From Cyanobium sp. FGCU6 (GTDB taxonomy: Bacteria > Cyanobacteriota > Cyanobacteriia > PCC-6307 > Cyanobiaceae), in contig JANWUR010000031.1 in NCBI GenBank assembly GCA_024958655.1, positions 1 to 35,902 of the forward strand: 35,902 nucleotides of DNA, in the 5' to 3' direction. The translations under genes were made by a program, and so were the position numbers. Of this stretch, positions 13,370 to 22,830 are shown in pieces (position 1 is the stretch's first letter; each line of letters starts with the position of its first letter). The notes below the pieces were generated by a model, which worked only from the letters and a program-made list of their open reading frames with translations, searched no databases and was not told where the DNA came from.

Positions 13370-13819
13370 CTACTTCGCAAGCAGGCTGCTGAGGGGACCG
13401 ATCAGACCGGTGAGGGCCGAACCCGCGGCTGCGGCATCCGGCTGGGCGCCGCTGGCGAAGGTCGTGATCACCAGCCTTGCGGCCGTGTCGATCACAGGCC
13501 ACTTGTCACCGGCCAGTGGCTTGATCACGGGAGCGGCCTTGTCCCAGAGGCCCTGGAAGCCACCCATGGCGGTGATCGCGGCGGCGAGATTGCCACCCTT
13601 CACTTCGCCTTCGCTTTTCTTGAGCAGGTCGAGTACCGGCGTGACAGCTGGTGCGAGCGCGGCCTGACCGGCATTGGTGGCAGCCTCCTTGGCTGCCTGG
13701 CCGGTGGCGTCGACGGCGTTCCTGGCGGCATCCTCGGGATTCTGCGTGCAGCCCGAGAGGGTGAGGGCAGCAGCGGCCGCCAGGGACAGGCCACAGCTCA
13801 GGGAACGTTGGAAACGCAT
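13370..13819 (-). CDS. Small lipoprotein, copy A of a three-member family
   Basis: 149 residues from the ATG at 13819. The signal peptide ends in a lipobox, LTLSGC, so the mature protein begins at Cys and is lipid-anchored. The mature part is an Ala-rich helical stretch (GQAAKEAATNAGQAAL) followed by the family domain, from APAVTPVLDLLKKSEGEV through NLAAAITAMGGFQGLWDKAAPVI to LTGLIGPLSSLLAK. It is closely similar to the protein at 15767-16249 and more distantly to 16425-16895. Function is unknown; a helical periplasmic or thylakoid-lumen lipoprotein is inferred. It stands alone, 165 bp downstream of the BASS transporter gene. Confidence 0.8.
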   Translation of the reverse strand: MRFQRSLSCGLSLAAAAALTLSGCTQNPEDAARNAVDATGQAAKEAATNAGQAALAPAVTPVLDLLKKSEGEVKGGNLAAAITAMGGFQGLWDKAAPVIKPLAGDKWPVIDTAARLVITTFASGAQPDAAAAGSALTGLIGPLSSLLAK

Positions 13820-13983
13820 CAGACCTGGAGAACAGGAGGTCAGGCGCAAACTAATGAGCCGCGGGCACCACAACGCTTTCTGTGGAAAGTCGTAACGATT
13901 GCTACATGCTGGGAGGGTGGCGGCTGTTGTTGTGTGCTAACCAGGTTTTCGTTCCGGCTTCGAAAGGCTGAAATGACCGCGGC

Positions 13984-14865
13984 TCAGCCCGTCACGCTGG
14001 GGGCATGCCTGCTCGCCTGTCTGCCAACCGCTATAGCTCCGAGGCCAGTGGCGTACATCAGAAGGCTGTAGACGGCAGCGGGGATTGCCATATCGGGGTT
14101 TTTCAGCAGGCCAGCCGTGATGGCGATCGCCAACGTTCCATTCTGAATGCCTACTTCAATAGCCACGCAGATCTGTTGAGCCAGCGGCAGCTGAAACAAC
14201 CTGGCAGCGAGGAGTCCGGTGAGCATGGCCAGCAGGTTGAGCAGCACGACGCCGATCCCGACCTGCGCAAGAAATCCTGGAAGCTTGCTGCCTTCCCTGA
14301 TCAGGAGCAGTGCGATGATCAACGCCAGCAGGCCTGCGGCAAGGCGACTCATCTGCTTGTCCAGGCGGCGCGCCGTGCTTGGGAACCGCTGCCGAAAAAC
14401 CATCCCGATCGCTGTAGGCAGCAGTGTGATCATGAAGATCTGCAGGATGGTCGAGCCAATGGGAAGTGTGATCGCAGTGCTTTCTCCCAGGAACGACTGG
14501 AGCGCCAGATTGGCGATCAGCGGAATCGTGAATACGGTGATGATGCTACTCACTGCCGTCAGCGTCACCGACAGGGCAACATCGCCCTTGGCCAGGTAGG
14601 TCATGAGATTGGAGGAAGGACCACCTGGACAAACGGCTACCACGATCAGACCCACGGCCAGCTCTGGCTGCATGGGAACCGCTTGCGTGACCAGGGCCCC
14701 GATGAGCGGCAGCAGCACCACCTGGCAGATCGTGCCCACGGCCACCGCCTTGGGGTAGCGAGTGATGCGTGCGAAGTCTGCCGGAACCAGGCTCAGCCCC
14801 ATGCCCAGCATGACAATGGCGAGCGCCAGCGGCAGCAGGACGGAGGTGAAGAGGGTGCTCTGCAT
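13984..14865 (-). CDS. Bile acid:sodium symporter (BASS) family transporter
   Basis: 293 residues with about ten predicted membrane helices. Family landmarks are CPGGPSSNLMTYLAKGDVALSVTLT in the first half and IEVGIQNGTLAIAI in the second; these discontinuous-helix segments form the sodium and substrate sites in BASS proteins. Cyanobacterial relatives move bicarbonate, pyruvate or other organic anions with sodium, but the substrate here cannot be read from sequence. It starts at ATG 14865 with a hydrophobic first helix. The intergenic stretch upstream (14866-15140) holds nothing recognised. Confidence 0.88.
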   Translation of the reverse strand: MQSTLFTSVLLPLALAIVMLGMGLSLVPADFARITRYPKAVAVGTICQVVLLPLIGALVTQAVPMQPELAVGLIVVAVCPGGPSSNLMTYLAKGDVALSVTLTAVSSIITVFTIPLIANLALQSFLGESTAITLPIGSTILQIFMITLLPTAIGMVFRQRFPSTARRLDKQMSRLAAGLLALIIALLLIREGSKLPGFLAQVGIGVVLLNLLAMLTGLLAARLFQLPLAQQICVAIEVGIQNGTLAIAITAGLLKNPDMAIPAAVYSLLMYATGLGAIAVGRQASRHAPSVTG

Positions 14866-15140
14866 CCGTGCCGGAGTCTGCGGGTTGTGGATGGATGATC
14901 CTGGCCCTGGTGGGGTTGATTCCTGGCAGGGTAAACAGAACCAGGCTCAGTGTAGTCCAGGCGGCGATTTCTTCCCCCAGGTGCCACGTGATCCACATCG
15001 CTGCATGCCTTGAGCTGCTGGATCGAAAAGCCGCCCGCTATCGCATCCGAACTTCACGTGTTGCTGCATTCCATTCACCTTCGCCCCTCAGTAAGGGGGC
15101 TTGCTCAGAGCCCGGCGAACCATTCGTTCCCCCTGACCTC

Positions 15141-15687
15141 TCAATCCCCCCGCCGTTCCCCCAGGCTGGCCTGCAGCGTCAGGCCTGCCAGGGCCACCAC
15201 ATCCGCCAGCCGGTGGATCTCCTGTGCGATCTCGGGGGTGCCATTGAAGCTGTTGATCAGCAGATCGGCTGGATCCACCTGGTCGGGCCGGAACACCGGC
15301 AGCGTTCCCTTCCCCTGCAAGAGGGCCTCGATGCGTTCGTTGAGCGGCCAGGTGTCGCTTCGGCCTGTGGCTGCTGCCGCGAAGGGTGCCCATGTCCCCG
15401 ATGGTCCCCAGGCGCTGGTGCCGCTGGCGGAGCAGCAGGCCGATCCAGATGCCCAGATTGGCGGCATAGAGGCCCATGACACCGAAGTGCCAGTCGCGGC
15501 CACCAGCCAGCCAGCCGCCCAGGGTCAACAGCTCGGGCACGGTGGCCCCAGCGCGACCACCGAACACCGGGTTGGCGTTGTAGATCTGCAGGCCACTGGC
15601 GACCATCAGCTACACCAGCAGCAGGTTCAAGGCATGGAAGCCCCGGGTCCAGAGCGGGCCGTAGCGGATCGCTGCCGCACGGTGCAT
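15141..15687 (-). pseudogene. Decayed cytochrome b561-type membrane protein gene
   Basis: From ATG 15687 the frame reads MHRAAAIRYGPLWTRGFHALNLLLV, then an in-frame TAG at 15610-15612, then continues LMVASGLQIYNANPVFGG and GGRDWHFGVMGLYAANLGIWIGLLL. This is the pattern of cytochrome b561 / thiosulfate-reductase cytochrome b proteins, with His in FHALN and DWHFG as likely heme ligands. After about RQRHQR the sensible protein moves to another frame, which carries PLNERIEALLQGKGTLPVF through EIAQEIHRLADVVALAGLTLQ to a stop at 15141. One nonsense mutation plus at least one frameshift indicate a dead gene, unless the stop is a sequencing error. Confidence 0.6.
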
Positions 15688-15766
15688 GGTGGACTCCGGG
15701 ATTCAAGGGGAGCAGGCGCTGGCCAGATCCCCACAGTCTGGGCTCCCTGGGAGACCGGGCCTGGGC

Positions 15767-16249
15767 TTACTTGCCGATCAGGGCGGACAGGGGTCCGATC
15801 AGGCCGGTGATGGCCGAGCCGGCGGCGGCGGCATCGGGCTTGGCGCCGCTGGCGAAGGTGCTGATCACGAGCTTGGCGGCCGTGTTGATCATGGGCCACT
15901 TGTCGCCGGCCAGCGGTTGGATCACCGGAGCGGCCTTGTCCCACAGGGCCTGGAAGCCGCCCATGGCGGTGATGGCGGCAGCGAGGTTGCCGGCCTTGAT
16001 GTCGCCCTCACCCTGCTTCAGCAGGTCGAGCACGGGGTTCACCGCCGGAGCCAGAGCGGCCTGCCCGGTGGCGGTGGCGGCCTGCTTGGCGGCTTCGCCC
16101 GTGGCCTGGGCGGTGTCCTTGGCCGCCTGGCCCATGGCTTCGCCGGTCTGCTGGGCGGCTTCCTTGGTGCCGGAGGAGCATCCCGTGAGGGTCAGCGCGG
16201 TGGCGGCGATCAGCGCTGTGCCGGTACCGAGGAGTCTGCGGGCATGCAT
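15767..16249 (-). CDS. Small lipoprotein, copy B of a three-member family
   Basis: 160 residues. Signal peptide with lipobox LTLTGC. A long Ala/Gln/Thr-rich helical repeat region (KEAAQQTGEAMGQAAKDTA) precedes a domain nearly identical to copy A: APAVNPVLDLLKQGEGDI, then NLAAAITAMGGFQALWDKAAPVI and a GPLSALIGK end. It is probably lipid-anchored, with the helical linker spacing the domain from the membrane. The duplication with copy A is recent judging by identity, and the two are separated by the BASS gene and the cytochrome pseudogene. Function unknown. Confidence 0.8.
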   Translation of the reverse strand: MHARRLLGTGTALIAATALTLTGCSSGTKEAAQQTGEAMGQAAKDTAQATGEAAKQAATATGQAALAPAVNPVLDLLKQGEGDIKAGNLAAAITAMGGFQALWDKAAPVIQPLAGDKWPMINTAAKLVISTFASGAKPDAAAAGSAITGLIGPLSALIGK

Positions 16250-16424
16250 GGAGAGAAGCGGGCAATCTGCCGACGCAACGTAGGGAGCTCCCTGGCTCAG
16301 GCCAGCAGTGACGGGGGTTTCTTAGGGTTATTGTAATCCTTGTTACTAAATGATGCTGGAGGCAGGCCGCGCGCCCTTGGGGGCCGCGTCCTGCCTCGCG
16401 CCCGGTCGGGTGGATCCGACGCGA

Positions 16425-16895
16425 TCAGGCCAGCAGAGCGGCGAGGGGCTTGATCAGGCCGGTGATCGCCGCCAGCGCGTTGTCCTTGCTGGGGGCAGTG
16501 TCACCGCCGAAGGTAGTGGTGAGCAGCGTCACGCCCTTGTCGATCAGGCCGTAGTTGGGGCCTGCTGCCAGCTTCACCACCGGGCGGGCGGTGTCCCAGA
16601 GGGCCTGGAAGGTCCTGAGGGTGCTGCCGGCGGCCGCCACGTTGCCGGCCTTCACCTGGCGTTCGCTGGTGTTGAGCACGGACAGCACAGGATCGAGCAC
16701 GCTCTTGAGCTGCTCGTTACCCGTGACGTCGGCGGCGGTGCGGGCCACGCTCACGGCGGTGCGGGCAGCGTCCTTCATGCTCGTGCTGCCGCTGCAGGCA
16801 GCGAGCCCCACGCTGAGCAGCAGCGCCAGGCCGAGGACCAGAGCGCGTTTGAGGGGCCGGGACCAGTCGGCCAGGCGGGTCGTCCAGGACGTCAT
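16425..16895 (-). CDS. Small lipoprotein, divergent copy C of the family
   Basis: 156 residues from the ATG at 16895 (MTSWTTRLADW); the frame is open further upstream but there it enters acnB. The lipobox is VGLAAC. The mature part keeps the family frame: LDPVLSVLNTSERQVKAGNVAAAGSTL, FQALWDTARPVV and ITGLIKPLAALLA. Identity to copies A and B is lower, so this is the older paralog. It is 70 bp downstream of acnB on the same strand and could be read through from it. A GC-rich imperfect hairpin at about 16359-16396 lies downstream and might terminate transcription, though it has no clear T-run. Confidence 0.75.
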   Translation of the reverse strand: MTSWTTRLADWSRPLKRALVLGLALLLSVGLAACSGSTSMKDAARTAVSVARTAADVTGNEQLKSVLDPVLSVLNTSERQVKAGNVAAAGSTLRTFQALWDTARPVVKLAAGPNYGLIDKGVTLLTTTFGGDTAPSKDNALAAITGLIKPLAALLA

Positions 16896-16965
16896 CTTGA
16901 CAATTCCAGGGAGTGCCCCCTGGAACGTAGTCACGATGTTCCCGACGGGCACCCATGGAACAGAT

Positions 16966-19596
16966 TCACACCTCCGCCAGCACCTTCTCCTCCTCGGCCA
17001 CACTCACCACCCGGCCCTGGTCCTCGAAGCCCTCAATCTGATCGAAGTTGAGATAGCGGTAGAGCTCGTCGCCATAGGGGTCGATCCGCTCGGCGGCAAT
17101 CGCCAGGTAGTCGTCCTTGCTGGGGATGCGCCCCAGCTGGGCGCAGACTGCCGCCAGCTCAGCGCTGCCCAGGTACACCTGGGCGCCGTTGCCGAGGCGG
17201 TTGTTGAAGTTGCGCGTGCTGGTGGAGAACACGGTGGTGTTGTCCTCCACCCGGGCCTGGTTGCCCATGCACAGCGAGCAGCCGGGCATCTCCATGCGCG
17301 AGCCCGCCGCTTCGAAGATGGCGTAGTAGCCCTCCTCCTTGAGCTTCTCCTCGTCCATCCGGGTGGGCGGGCACACCCACAGCCTCGCCTTGTTGGTGCC
17401 CTGGCCCTCCAGCACGTTCGCCGCCGCCCGGTAATGACCGATGTTGGTCATGCAGGAGCCGATGAACACCTCATCGATCGGCTTGCCCGCCTCCTCGGAG
17501 AGCAGCTTGACGTTGTCGGGGTCGTTGGGGCAGGCCAGGATCGGCTCGGTGATCGCATCCAGGTCGATCTCGATCACGGCGGCGTACTCCGCATCGGCAT
17601 CGGCCTTCAGCAGCACCGGGTTGGCCAGCCAGGCCTCCATCGCCTTGATCCGCCGCGCGAGCGTGCGGGGGTCGCCGTAGCCGCGGGCGATCATGTTCTT
17701 CAGCAGCGCCACGTTGCTGCGCAGGTATTCGCTCACCGTCTCCACCGAGAGCTTGATCGTGCTGCCGGCGCAGCTGCGCTCCGCCGTGGCGTCGGTGAGC
17801 TCAAAAGCCTGCTCCAGCTTGAGATCGGGCAGGCCCTCGATCTCCATGATCCGGCCGTTGAACACATTCTTCTTGCCCTCCTTGGCCACGGTCAGCAGGC
17901 CCTGCTGGATCGCCACGTAGGGGATCGCGTTCACCACATCGCGCAGGGTGACACCCGGTTGCAGCGAGCCGGAGAACTTCACCAGCACCGATTCGGGCAT
18001 GTCGAGCGGCATGGCGCCGATGGCGGCGGCGAAGGCCACCAGGCCCGAGCCGGCCGGGAAGGAGATGCCGAGCGGGAAGCGGGTGTGGCTGTCGCCGCCG
18101 GTGCCCACCGTGTCGGGCAGCAGCATGCGGTTGAGCCAGCTGTGGATGATGCCGTCGCCGGGGCGCAGGGCAACCCCGCCGCGCGAGGCCATGAAATCGG
18201 GCAGCTCGGCGTGGGTCTTCAGATCCACCGGCTTGGGGTAGGCGGCGGTGTGGCAGAAGCTCTGCATCACCAGATCGGCGGAGAAGCCCAGGCAGGCCAG
18301 CTCCTTCATCTCGTCGCGGGTCATCGGCCCGGTGGTGTCCTGGGAGCCGACGGTGGTCATCAGCGGCTCGCAGCTGGTGCCGGGGCGCACGCCCGGCAGG
18401 CCGCAGGCCTTGCCCACCATCTTCTGCGCCAGGGTGAAGCCCTTGCCGGTGTCGGCCGGCGCCACCGGGCGGATGAACACCTCGCTGGCGGGTAGCCCCA
18501 GCTGGGCGCGCACCTTGTCGGTCAGCGAGCGGCCGATCAGCAGCGGGATGCGGCCGCCGGCACGCACCTCATCGGTGATCGTGCTGGGCTTGAGCTCGAA
18601 GCGGGCCACGATCTCACCGGCGTTCGGCTCGCCGGCGGCGCGCTCAATCGTGCCGGCGTAGGGGCGGATCGTGATCACATCGCCGGAGCTGAGGGCGCTG
18701 ACGTCGCACTCGATCGGCAGGGCGCCGGAGTCCTCGGCGGTGTTGAAAAAGATCGGCGCGATCTTGCCGCCCAGGATCACGCCGCCGCTGCGCTTGTTCG
18801 GCACGTGCGGGATGTCGGTGCCGGTGTGCCACAGCACCGAGTTGATCGCCGATTTGCGCGAGCTGCCCGTACCCACCACGTCGCCCACGTAGGCCACCGG
18901 ATGGCCTTTGGTCTTGAGGTCGGCGATCAGCTCCAGGCCGCCGGGCATCCGCGTTTCCAGCATCGCGTTGGCGTGCAGGGGGATGTCGGGGCGGGTGGTG
19001 GCGTGGGTGGCGGGGGAGAGGTCGTCGGTGTTGGTCTCGCCCTCCACCTTGAACACGGTCACCGTGATCTCCGCCGGCAGCTCCGGCCGGGCGGTGAACC
19101 ATTCGGCGGCGGCCCACGACTCCACCACCCGCTTCGCCAGCGGATTGGTGTCCGCCAGCTCCAGCACGTCGTGGAAGGCGTCGTAGACGAGCAGGGTGCG
19201 GCTCAGGCCCTCGGCGGCGGTCTGGGCCACCGCCGCATCGGCGCTGCCCAGCAGCTCGATCAGCGCGCCGACGTTGTAGCCGCCGATCATCGTGGCCAGC
19301 AGCCGCACTGCCTCCACCGGGCTCACCAGCGGGCTGCCGGCCTCGCCCCGGGCCACCGCCGCCAGCCAGCTGGCCTTCACGTAGGCCGCCTCATCCACCC
19401 CGGGCGGGATCCGTTCGCTCAGCAGCTCCAGCAGGAACGCCTCCTCGCCGGCGGGCGGGGCCTGCAGCAGCTCGGTGAGGGCCTGGGCCTGGGCCGCGGT
19501 GAGCGGCAGGGGGGGCACCCCGAGGGCCTCGCGCTCGGCGGCGGCGGCACGGTAGCCGGGCAGCAGGTCGGAGGGGGCGAGGGGGGTGGCGGTCAT
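16966..19596 (-). CDS. acnB: Aconitate hydratase B (citrate/isocitrate isomerase)
   Basis: 876 residues, full length for AcnB. It interconverts citrate and isocitrate through cis-aconitate using a [4Fe-4S] cluster; AcnB enzymes also act on 2-methylisocitrate. The N-terminal HEAT-like and swivel domains are present ([22 protein letters not shown], then [12 protein letters not shown]). The three cluster cysteines are in [13 protein letters not shown] (about residue 711) and CSLCMGNQ (about 770 and 773). It supplies 2-oxoglutarate precursors, the carbon skeleton for ammonium assimilation, which gives a metabolic reason for lying beside the nitrate genes. It is intact, lies 81 bp from the preceding chelatase-like gene and may be co-transcribed with it. 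Confidence 0.96.
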   Translation of the reverse strand: MTATPLAPSDLLPGYRAAAAEREALGVPPLPLTAAQAQALTELLQAPPAGEEAFLLELLSERIPPGVDEAAYVKASWLAAVARGEAGSPLVSPVEAVRLLATMIGGYNVGALIELLGSADAAVAQTAAEGLSRTLLVYDAFHDVLELADTNPLAKRVVESWAAAEWFTARPELPAEITVTVFKVEGETNTDDLSPATHATTRPDIPLHANAMLETRMPGGLELIADLKTKGHPVAYVGDVVGTGSSRKSAINSVLWHTGTDIPHVPNKRSGGVILGGKIAPIFFNTAEDSGALPIECDVSALSSGDVITIRPYAGTIERAAGEPNAGEIVARFELKPSTITDEVRAGGRIPLLIGRSLTDKVRAQLGLPASEVFIRPVAPADTGKGFTLAQKMVGKACGLPGVRPGTSCEPLMTTVGSQDTTGPMTRDEMKELACLGFSADLVMQSFCHTAAYPKPVDLKTHAELPDFMASRGGVALRPGDGIIHSWLNRMLLPDTVGTGGDSHTRFPLGISFPAGSGLVAFAAAIGAMPLDMPESVLVKFSGSLQPGVTLRDVVNAIPYVAIQQGLLTVAKEGKKNVFNGRIMEIEGLPDLKLEQAFELTDATAERSCAGSTIKLSVETVSEYLRSNVALLKNMIARGYGDPRTLARRIKAMEAWLANPVLLKADADAEYAAVIEIDLDAITEPILACPNDPDNVKLLSEEAGKPIDEVFIGSCMTNIGHYRAAANVLEGQGTNKARLWVCPPTRMDEEKLKEEGYYAIFEAAGSRMEMPGCSLCMGNQARVEDNTTVFSTSTRNFNNRLGNGAQVYLGSAELAAVCAQLGRIPSKDDYLAIAAERIDPYGDELYRYLNFDQIEGFEDQGRVVSVAEEEKVLAEV

Positions 19597-19677
19597 CGCG
19601 GGCGTGCCGGGGGCGTCGTTCCATTGTCCGCAACCGCCCGAGCCTCGCTTGGTGGCAACGGCGACGGTTGCTGCCCC

Positions 19678-21075
19678 TCAGGGCAGGGCCGCCAGCTCCT
19701 CCAGCAGGAAGGCGCGCACCTCCTTCTGCCGGAGCAGCGGTGGGCGCAGAGGCGGCCGCTCCGGCCGCCCCATCAGGGCTTCGGTGAGGCGGTTGGCCGC
19801 CAGGGCCAGCGGCTGCCACACCACACCTTCACTGTGGGGCAGCTCATGGCCGGGGAGGTCGGCGCTGTAGGGGGTGGCCAGCGCGGCGGCGCCGGTGCGT
19901 TGGACCAGATGGGCCAGGTAGCGCCCGCCCAGCTCACCGCTCACCGGATGGTTCAGCCACAACAGGGCACGCCCGCGGCCTGCTTCCTCCTCGACCAGGG
20001 CTGCGAGCCGCTGCTGCCACCCAGGCCAGGCGCCGAGGAAGGGGCTGCGCGCCAGCGGCCCGAACCGCCGCCAGTGGGCGGCGATCCGCGGCAGGTCGTG
20101 GCGCACGTGGCCGCCCGGCAGCAGCAGCAGCGGCACCAGCCGCACGCCGCCCCGGGCCCGCAGGGCGGCCGCCACCGCCGGGGTGGGGTCCTGCGCACCG
20201 CCGCTGAGGGCCACCAGCTGCACAGGCATCCGGCGCCGCTCCGCCAGCTCATCGGCAAGGCTCTGCAGCTCCGCCGGGATCGCGCCGCCGCTGCGCCCGT
20301 GCACCACCAGCACCAGCGGGCGCCGCGAGGCCTGCAGCCGTCGCTCCAGCCGCTGGCGGACGCCGGGATCAAGGGCGCGGCGGCTGAGGCGGTGCAGATC
20401 GTCGGCGCCCTGCGGCAGGCGGGCGAGCAGATCCACCGCCCGGCCTGCCAGCAGCGGATCCAGATCCAGCGTCAGCTCCACCAGACCCTCGCGCAGCGCT
20501 GCCGGCGGCCAGGCCCCCAGCCCCAGAGCCACCCCCTCCAGCGCCGCCCGCCGCCGGGCGATCGGCCCGGGGTTGCGGGCCTCCCGCAGCAGCAGCGGCA
20601 GATCCCCGGGCTGGCGCTGATGGCCCAGCAGGGGCAACAGCAGCGGGGTCGGGGGCACGGCGGGTTCGGCGGCCGGATCCAGAGCCTGGCGGAGCCGTGC
20701 AGCGACCCGTGGATCGCGGCAGCGCCCCAGCAGGGGCAGCAGCGCTGGATCGGCGGCCAGGGCGCCGTCACCGCCGGCGATCTCCAGCAGCGGCTCCAGC
20801 CATGCCGCCCGGGCCGGCTCGTCCCACACCGCCAGCTCCTGATCGAGGGCCGCCAGCACGGGGGCGCCCGCCAGCGCCAGCAGCCGGCGGGCGCCGGCCT
20901 CGTCCACCCGCCGGACCAGAACCATCAGCAGATCGGCTTCGGCCGGCTCCAGCCCCTCGGCCAGGGCGTCGATCCAGGGGGTGGGGTCGGCGGCCGGGCT
21001 GCGGCGGAGCCGCTGCAGCATCTCCCAGCGCTCCGGCTCCCCGAGGGGCGGCAGGGGTGGCGCCAGGCTCGCCAT
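19678..21075 (-). CDS. HEAT-like repeat + CbiX/SirB chelatase-like protein
   Basis: 465 residues from ATG 21075. Residues 1 to about 245 are Leu/Ala/Arg-rich helical repeats (HEAT-like). From about 250 the protein reads RPLVLVVHGRSGGAIPAELQSLADELAER and later VRLVPLLLLPGGHVRHDLPRIAAHW, the class II chelatase (CbiX/SirB) pattern, with the first-strand His and the GGH-His pair as likely metal ligands. Such enzymes insert Fe or Co into sirohydrochlorin. It starts 71 bp after nirA, whose product needs siroheme, so a siroheme ferrochelatase role is a reasonable inference. The helical-repeat extension is unusual and could dock a partner such as NirA. Confidence 0.75.
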   Translation of the reverse strand: MASLAPPLPPLGEPERWEMLQRLRRSPAADPTPWIDALAEGLEPAEADLLMVLVRRVDEAGARRLLALAGAPVLAALDQELAVWDEPARAAWLEPLLEIAGGDGALAADPALLPLLGRCRDPRVAARLRQALDPAAEPAVPPTPLLLPLLGHQRQPGDLPLLLREARNPGPIARRRAALEGVALGLGAWPPAALREGLVELTLDLDPLLAGRAVDLLARLPQGADDLHRLSRRALDPGVRQRLERRLQASRRPLVLVVHGRSGGAIPAELQSLADELAERRRMPVQLVALSGGAQDPTPAVAAALRARGGVRLVPLLLLPGGHVRHDLPRIAAHWRRFGPLARSPFLGAWPGWQQRLAALVEEEAGRGRALLWLNHPVSGELGGRYLAHLVQRTGAAALATPYSADLPGHELPHSEGVVWQPLALAANRLTEALMGRPERPPLRPPLLRQKEVRAFLLEELAALP

Positions 21076-21146
21076 CACGAATCTCCGCCGCAGGCCGGCC
21101 CCACCCTGCCAGGAGGTGCAGGCTCTCGAGATCGACCCCGAGGGCC

Positions 21147-22715
21147 TCACCTGGCCGCTCGCCGTCGCGCACCGAACCGCTCCACCAGCAGGTCTTCGAG
21201 CACGTCGCTGAGCTGGCTGAGCGGCACCCCCTTGTGGTGCAGCTCGGCCAGGCGGGGGTCGCTGCCCATCGAGCCCCCCAGGAAGATCTTCACCGCCTCC
21301 ACCATCTCCCCGTCGTGGCGGGCCTTGGCCCCCATCAGGCCGATCTCACCCATGTAGGGCTGGCCGCAGGCGTTGGGGCAGCCGGTCCAGTGGCTGCGCA
21401 CCGGATGGGGCAGCTCCAGCCGCCGCTCCAGTTCCTCCACCACCGCCTGGGCCGTGGACTTGGTGGGGATCAGAGCGAAGCTGCAGTAACGGTTGCCGGT
21501 GCAGCTCACCGCCTCGGCCTGCAGTGCGCCCGGCTCCGGCTGGAAGCGCTGGAGCAGCGGTTCGGCCAGCAGGGCCTCCAGCCGCTCGCCGCTCACGTTG
21601 GGGATCAGCACGTTCTGGGCCTCGGTGAGGCGCAACTCGCCGCTGCCGTGGCGACGGGACAAGGCCGCCAGCTCGCTCATCAAGGCGGCATCCAGGCGGC
21701 CCATCGGCACGTGCACGCCCACCCAGGACAGGCCCGCCTGGCGCTGCGCGTGCACGCCGAGGCCGGAGCGGGGTGGGCGGTTCACCAGGTGCGACCCGTC
21801 GTGGGGGGGCGCCAGCTCCCGCAGCCGCCCGGCCGCTTCCTGGCCCAGCAGCTCGGCGAAGGTGGCCAGCACCGCCTCCCGGTAGGGCTCCAGCCCCAGG
21901 GCTTCCACCAGGTACATCACCCGGCTGCGGTTGCGGGCCTCGCGGTTGCCGTGGCGCTCGAAATGGCGCAGCACCGCCAGGGTGAACGCCGGCAGCTGCT
22001 CCCCCCTCAGCCAGAGGCCCAGTGGGATCGCCAGTGCGTTGCGCTGGGCTGAGAAGAAGCCGCCCACCATCACGGTGAAGCCCAGTTCCCCCTCGCGGTG
22101 CGCCGGCAGGAAGGCCAGGTCGTTGTGCAGCAGGAAGCTGTCGGGCGCTCCGCCCACGGCCACGTTGAACTTGCGCGGCAGGTTGCGGGGGCCGTCCGCC
22201 GCCAGCAGCCGCTCCTGGATCGCCGCCACCAGCGGGCGCGTGTCGACAAGCTCCTCCGGATCGATGCCGGCCAGCGGGTTGCCGGTGATGTTGCGTGGAT
22301 TGTCGTGACCCGACTGGCGGCTGGTGAGCCCCACGGCGGCCATCTCCATCAGCAGCCGGGGCATGTCCTCCAGCAGCAGCCCCCGCAGCTGGAGGTTCTG
22401 CCGGGTGGTGATGTCGGCGCTGCCCTCCTCGCCGCAGCGATCCACCGCCTCGGCCAGCACCTCCAGCTGCTCCGCCGTGATCACGCCGTTGGGCAGGCGC
22501 AGGCGCACCATGAACCGCCCCGGCGTGACGGGCCTGAAGAAGATCCCCAGCCACTTCAGACGGATGGTGAGCGTGGCCTCATCGAGGGCCTCCCAGCCCT
22601 GATCGGCCAGCTCCTGCAGGCGCGGCTCCAGATCCAGGCCGCAGCCCTCCGCCTTGGCCTGCTCGATCTTGCTCCGCCTCGGCTGGTTGGCAGGGGAAGA
22701 CGTTGGGTGGGACAT
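21147..22715 (-). CDS. nirA: Ferredoxin-nitrite reductase
   Basis: 522 residues from ATG 22715 (MSHPTSSPAN), usual length for cyanobacterial NirA; the open frame further upstream is not needed. It reduces nitrite to ammonium with six electrons from ferredoxin, using siroheme and a [4Fe-4S] cluster. The four cluster/siroheme cysteines lie in CTGNRYCSFAL (about residues 403 and 409) and GCPNACGQPYMGEIG (about 444 and 448). The paired sulfite/nitrite reductase half-domains begin with TIRLKWLGIFFRPVTPGRFMVRLRLP. It is divergent from the TrpD2-like gene, with the shared upstream region at 22716-22830. I did not find a good NtcA box there. Confidence 0.96.
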   Translation of the reverse strand: MSHPTSSPANQPRRSKIEQAKAEGCGLDLEPRLQELADQGWEALDEATLTIRLKWLGIFFRPVTPGRFMVRLRLPNGVITAEQLEVLAEAVDRCGEEGSADITTRQNLQLRGLLLEDMPRLLMEMAAVGLTSRQSGHDNPRNITGNPLAGIDPEELVDTRPLVAAIQERLLAADGPRNLPRKFNVAVGGAPDSFLLHNDLAFLPAHREGELGFTVMVGGFFSAQRNALAIPLGLWLRGEQLPAFTLAVLRHFERHGNREARNRSRVMYLVEALGLEPYREAVLATFAELLGQEAAGRLRELAPPHDGSHLVNRPPRSGLGVHAQRQAGLSWVGVHVPMGRLDAALMSELAALSRRHGSGELRLTEAQNVLIPNVSGERLEALLAEPLLQRFQPEPGALQAEAVSCTGNRYCSFALIPTKSTAQAVVEELERRLELPHPVRSHWTGCPNACGQPYMGEIGLMGAKARHDGEMVEAVKIFLGGSMGSDPRLAELHHKGVPLSQLSDVLEDLLVERFGARRRAAR

Positions 22716-22830
22716 GCGGCGGCACGGTCGGGTCGCGGACGGAATCCCGCTGCCCGCGATGGTGTGCATCGGGGACAGGAGGGATGAAGGGACCGAGCAG
22801 ACGCCGATGAGGGCTACGTCGCTGGAAGGA

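Noticed and set aside
16555..18495. Long + frame opposite acnB and lipoprotein C
   Set aside because: Composition shadow of GC-rich minus-strand genes; no family similarity. The same applies to long frames opposite narB, nrtC and the chelatase-like gene.
22716..22830. NtcA box in the nirA / TrpD2-like divergent region
   Set aside because: The only GTA on the nirA strand (GTA-N8-CGG) does not fit.
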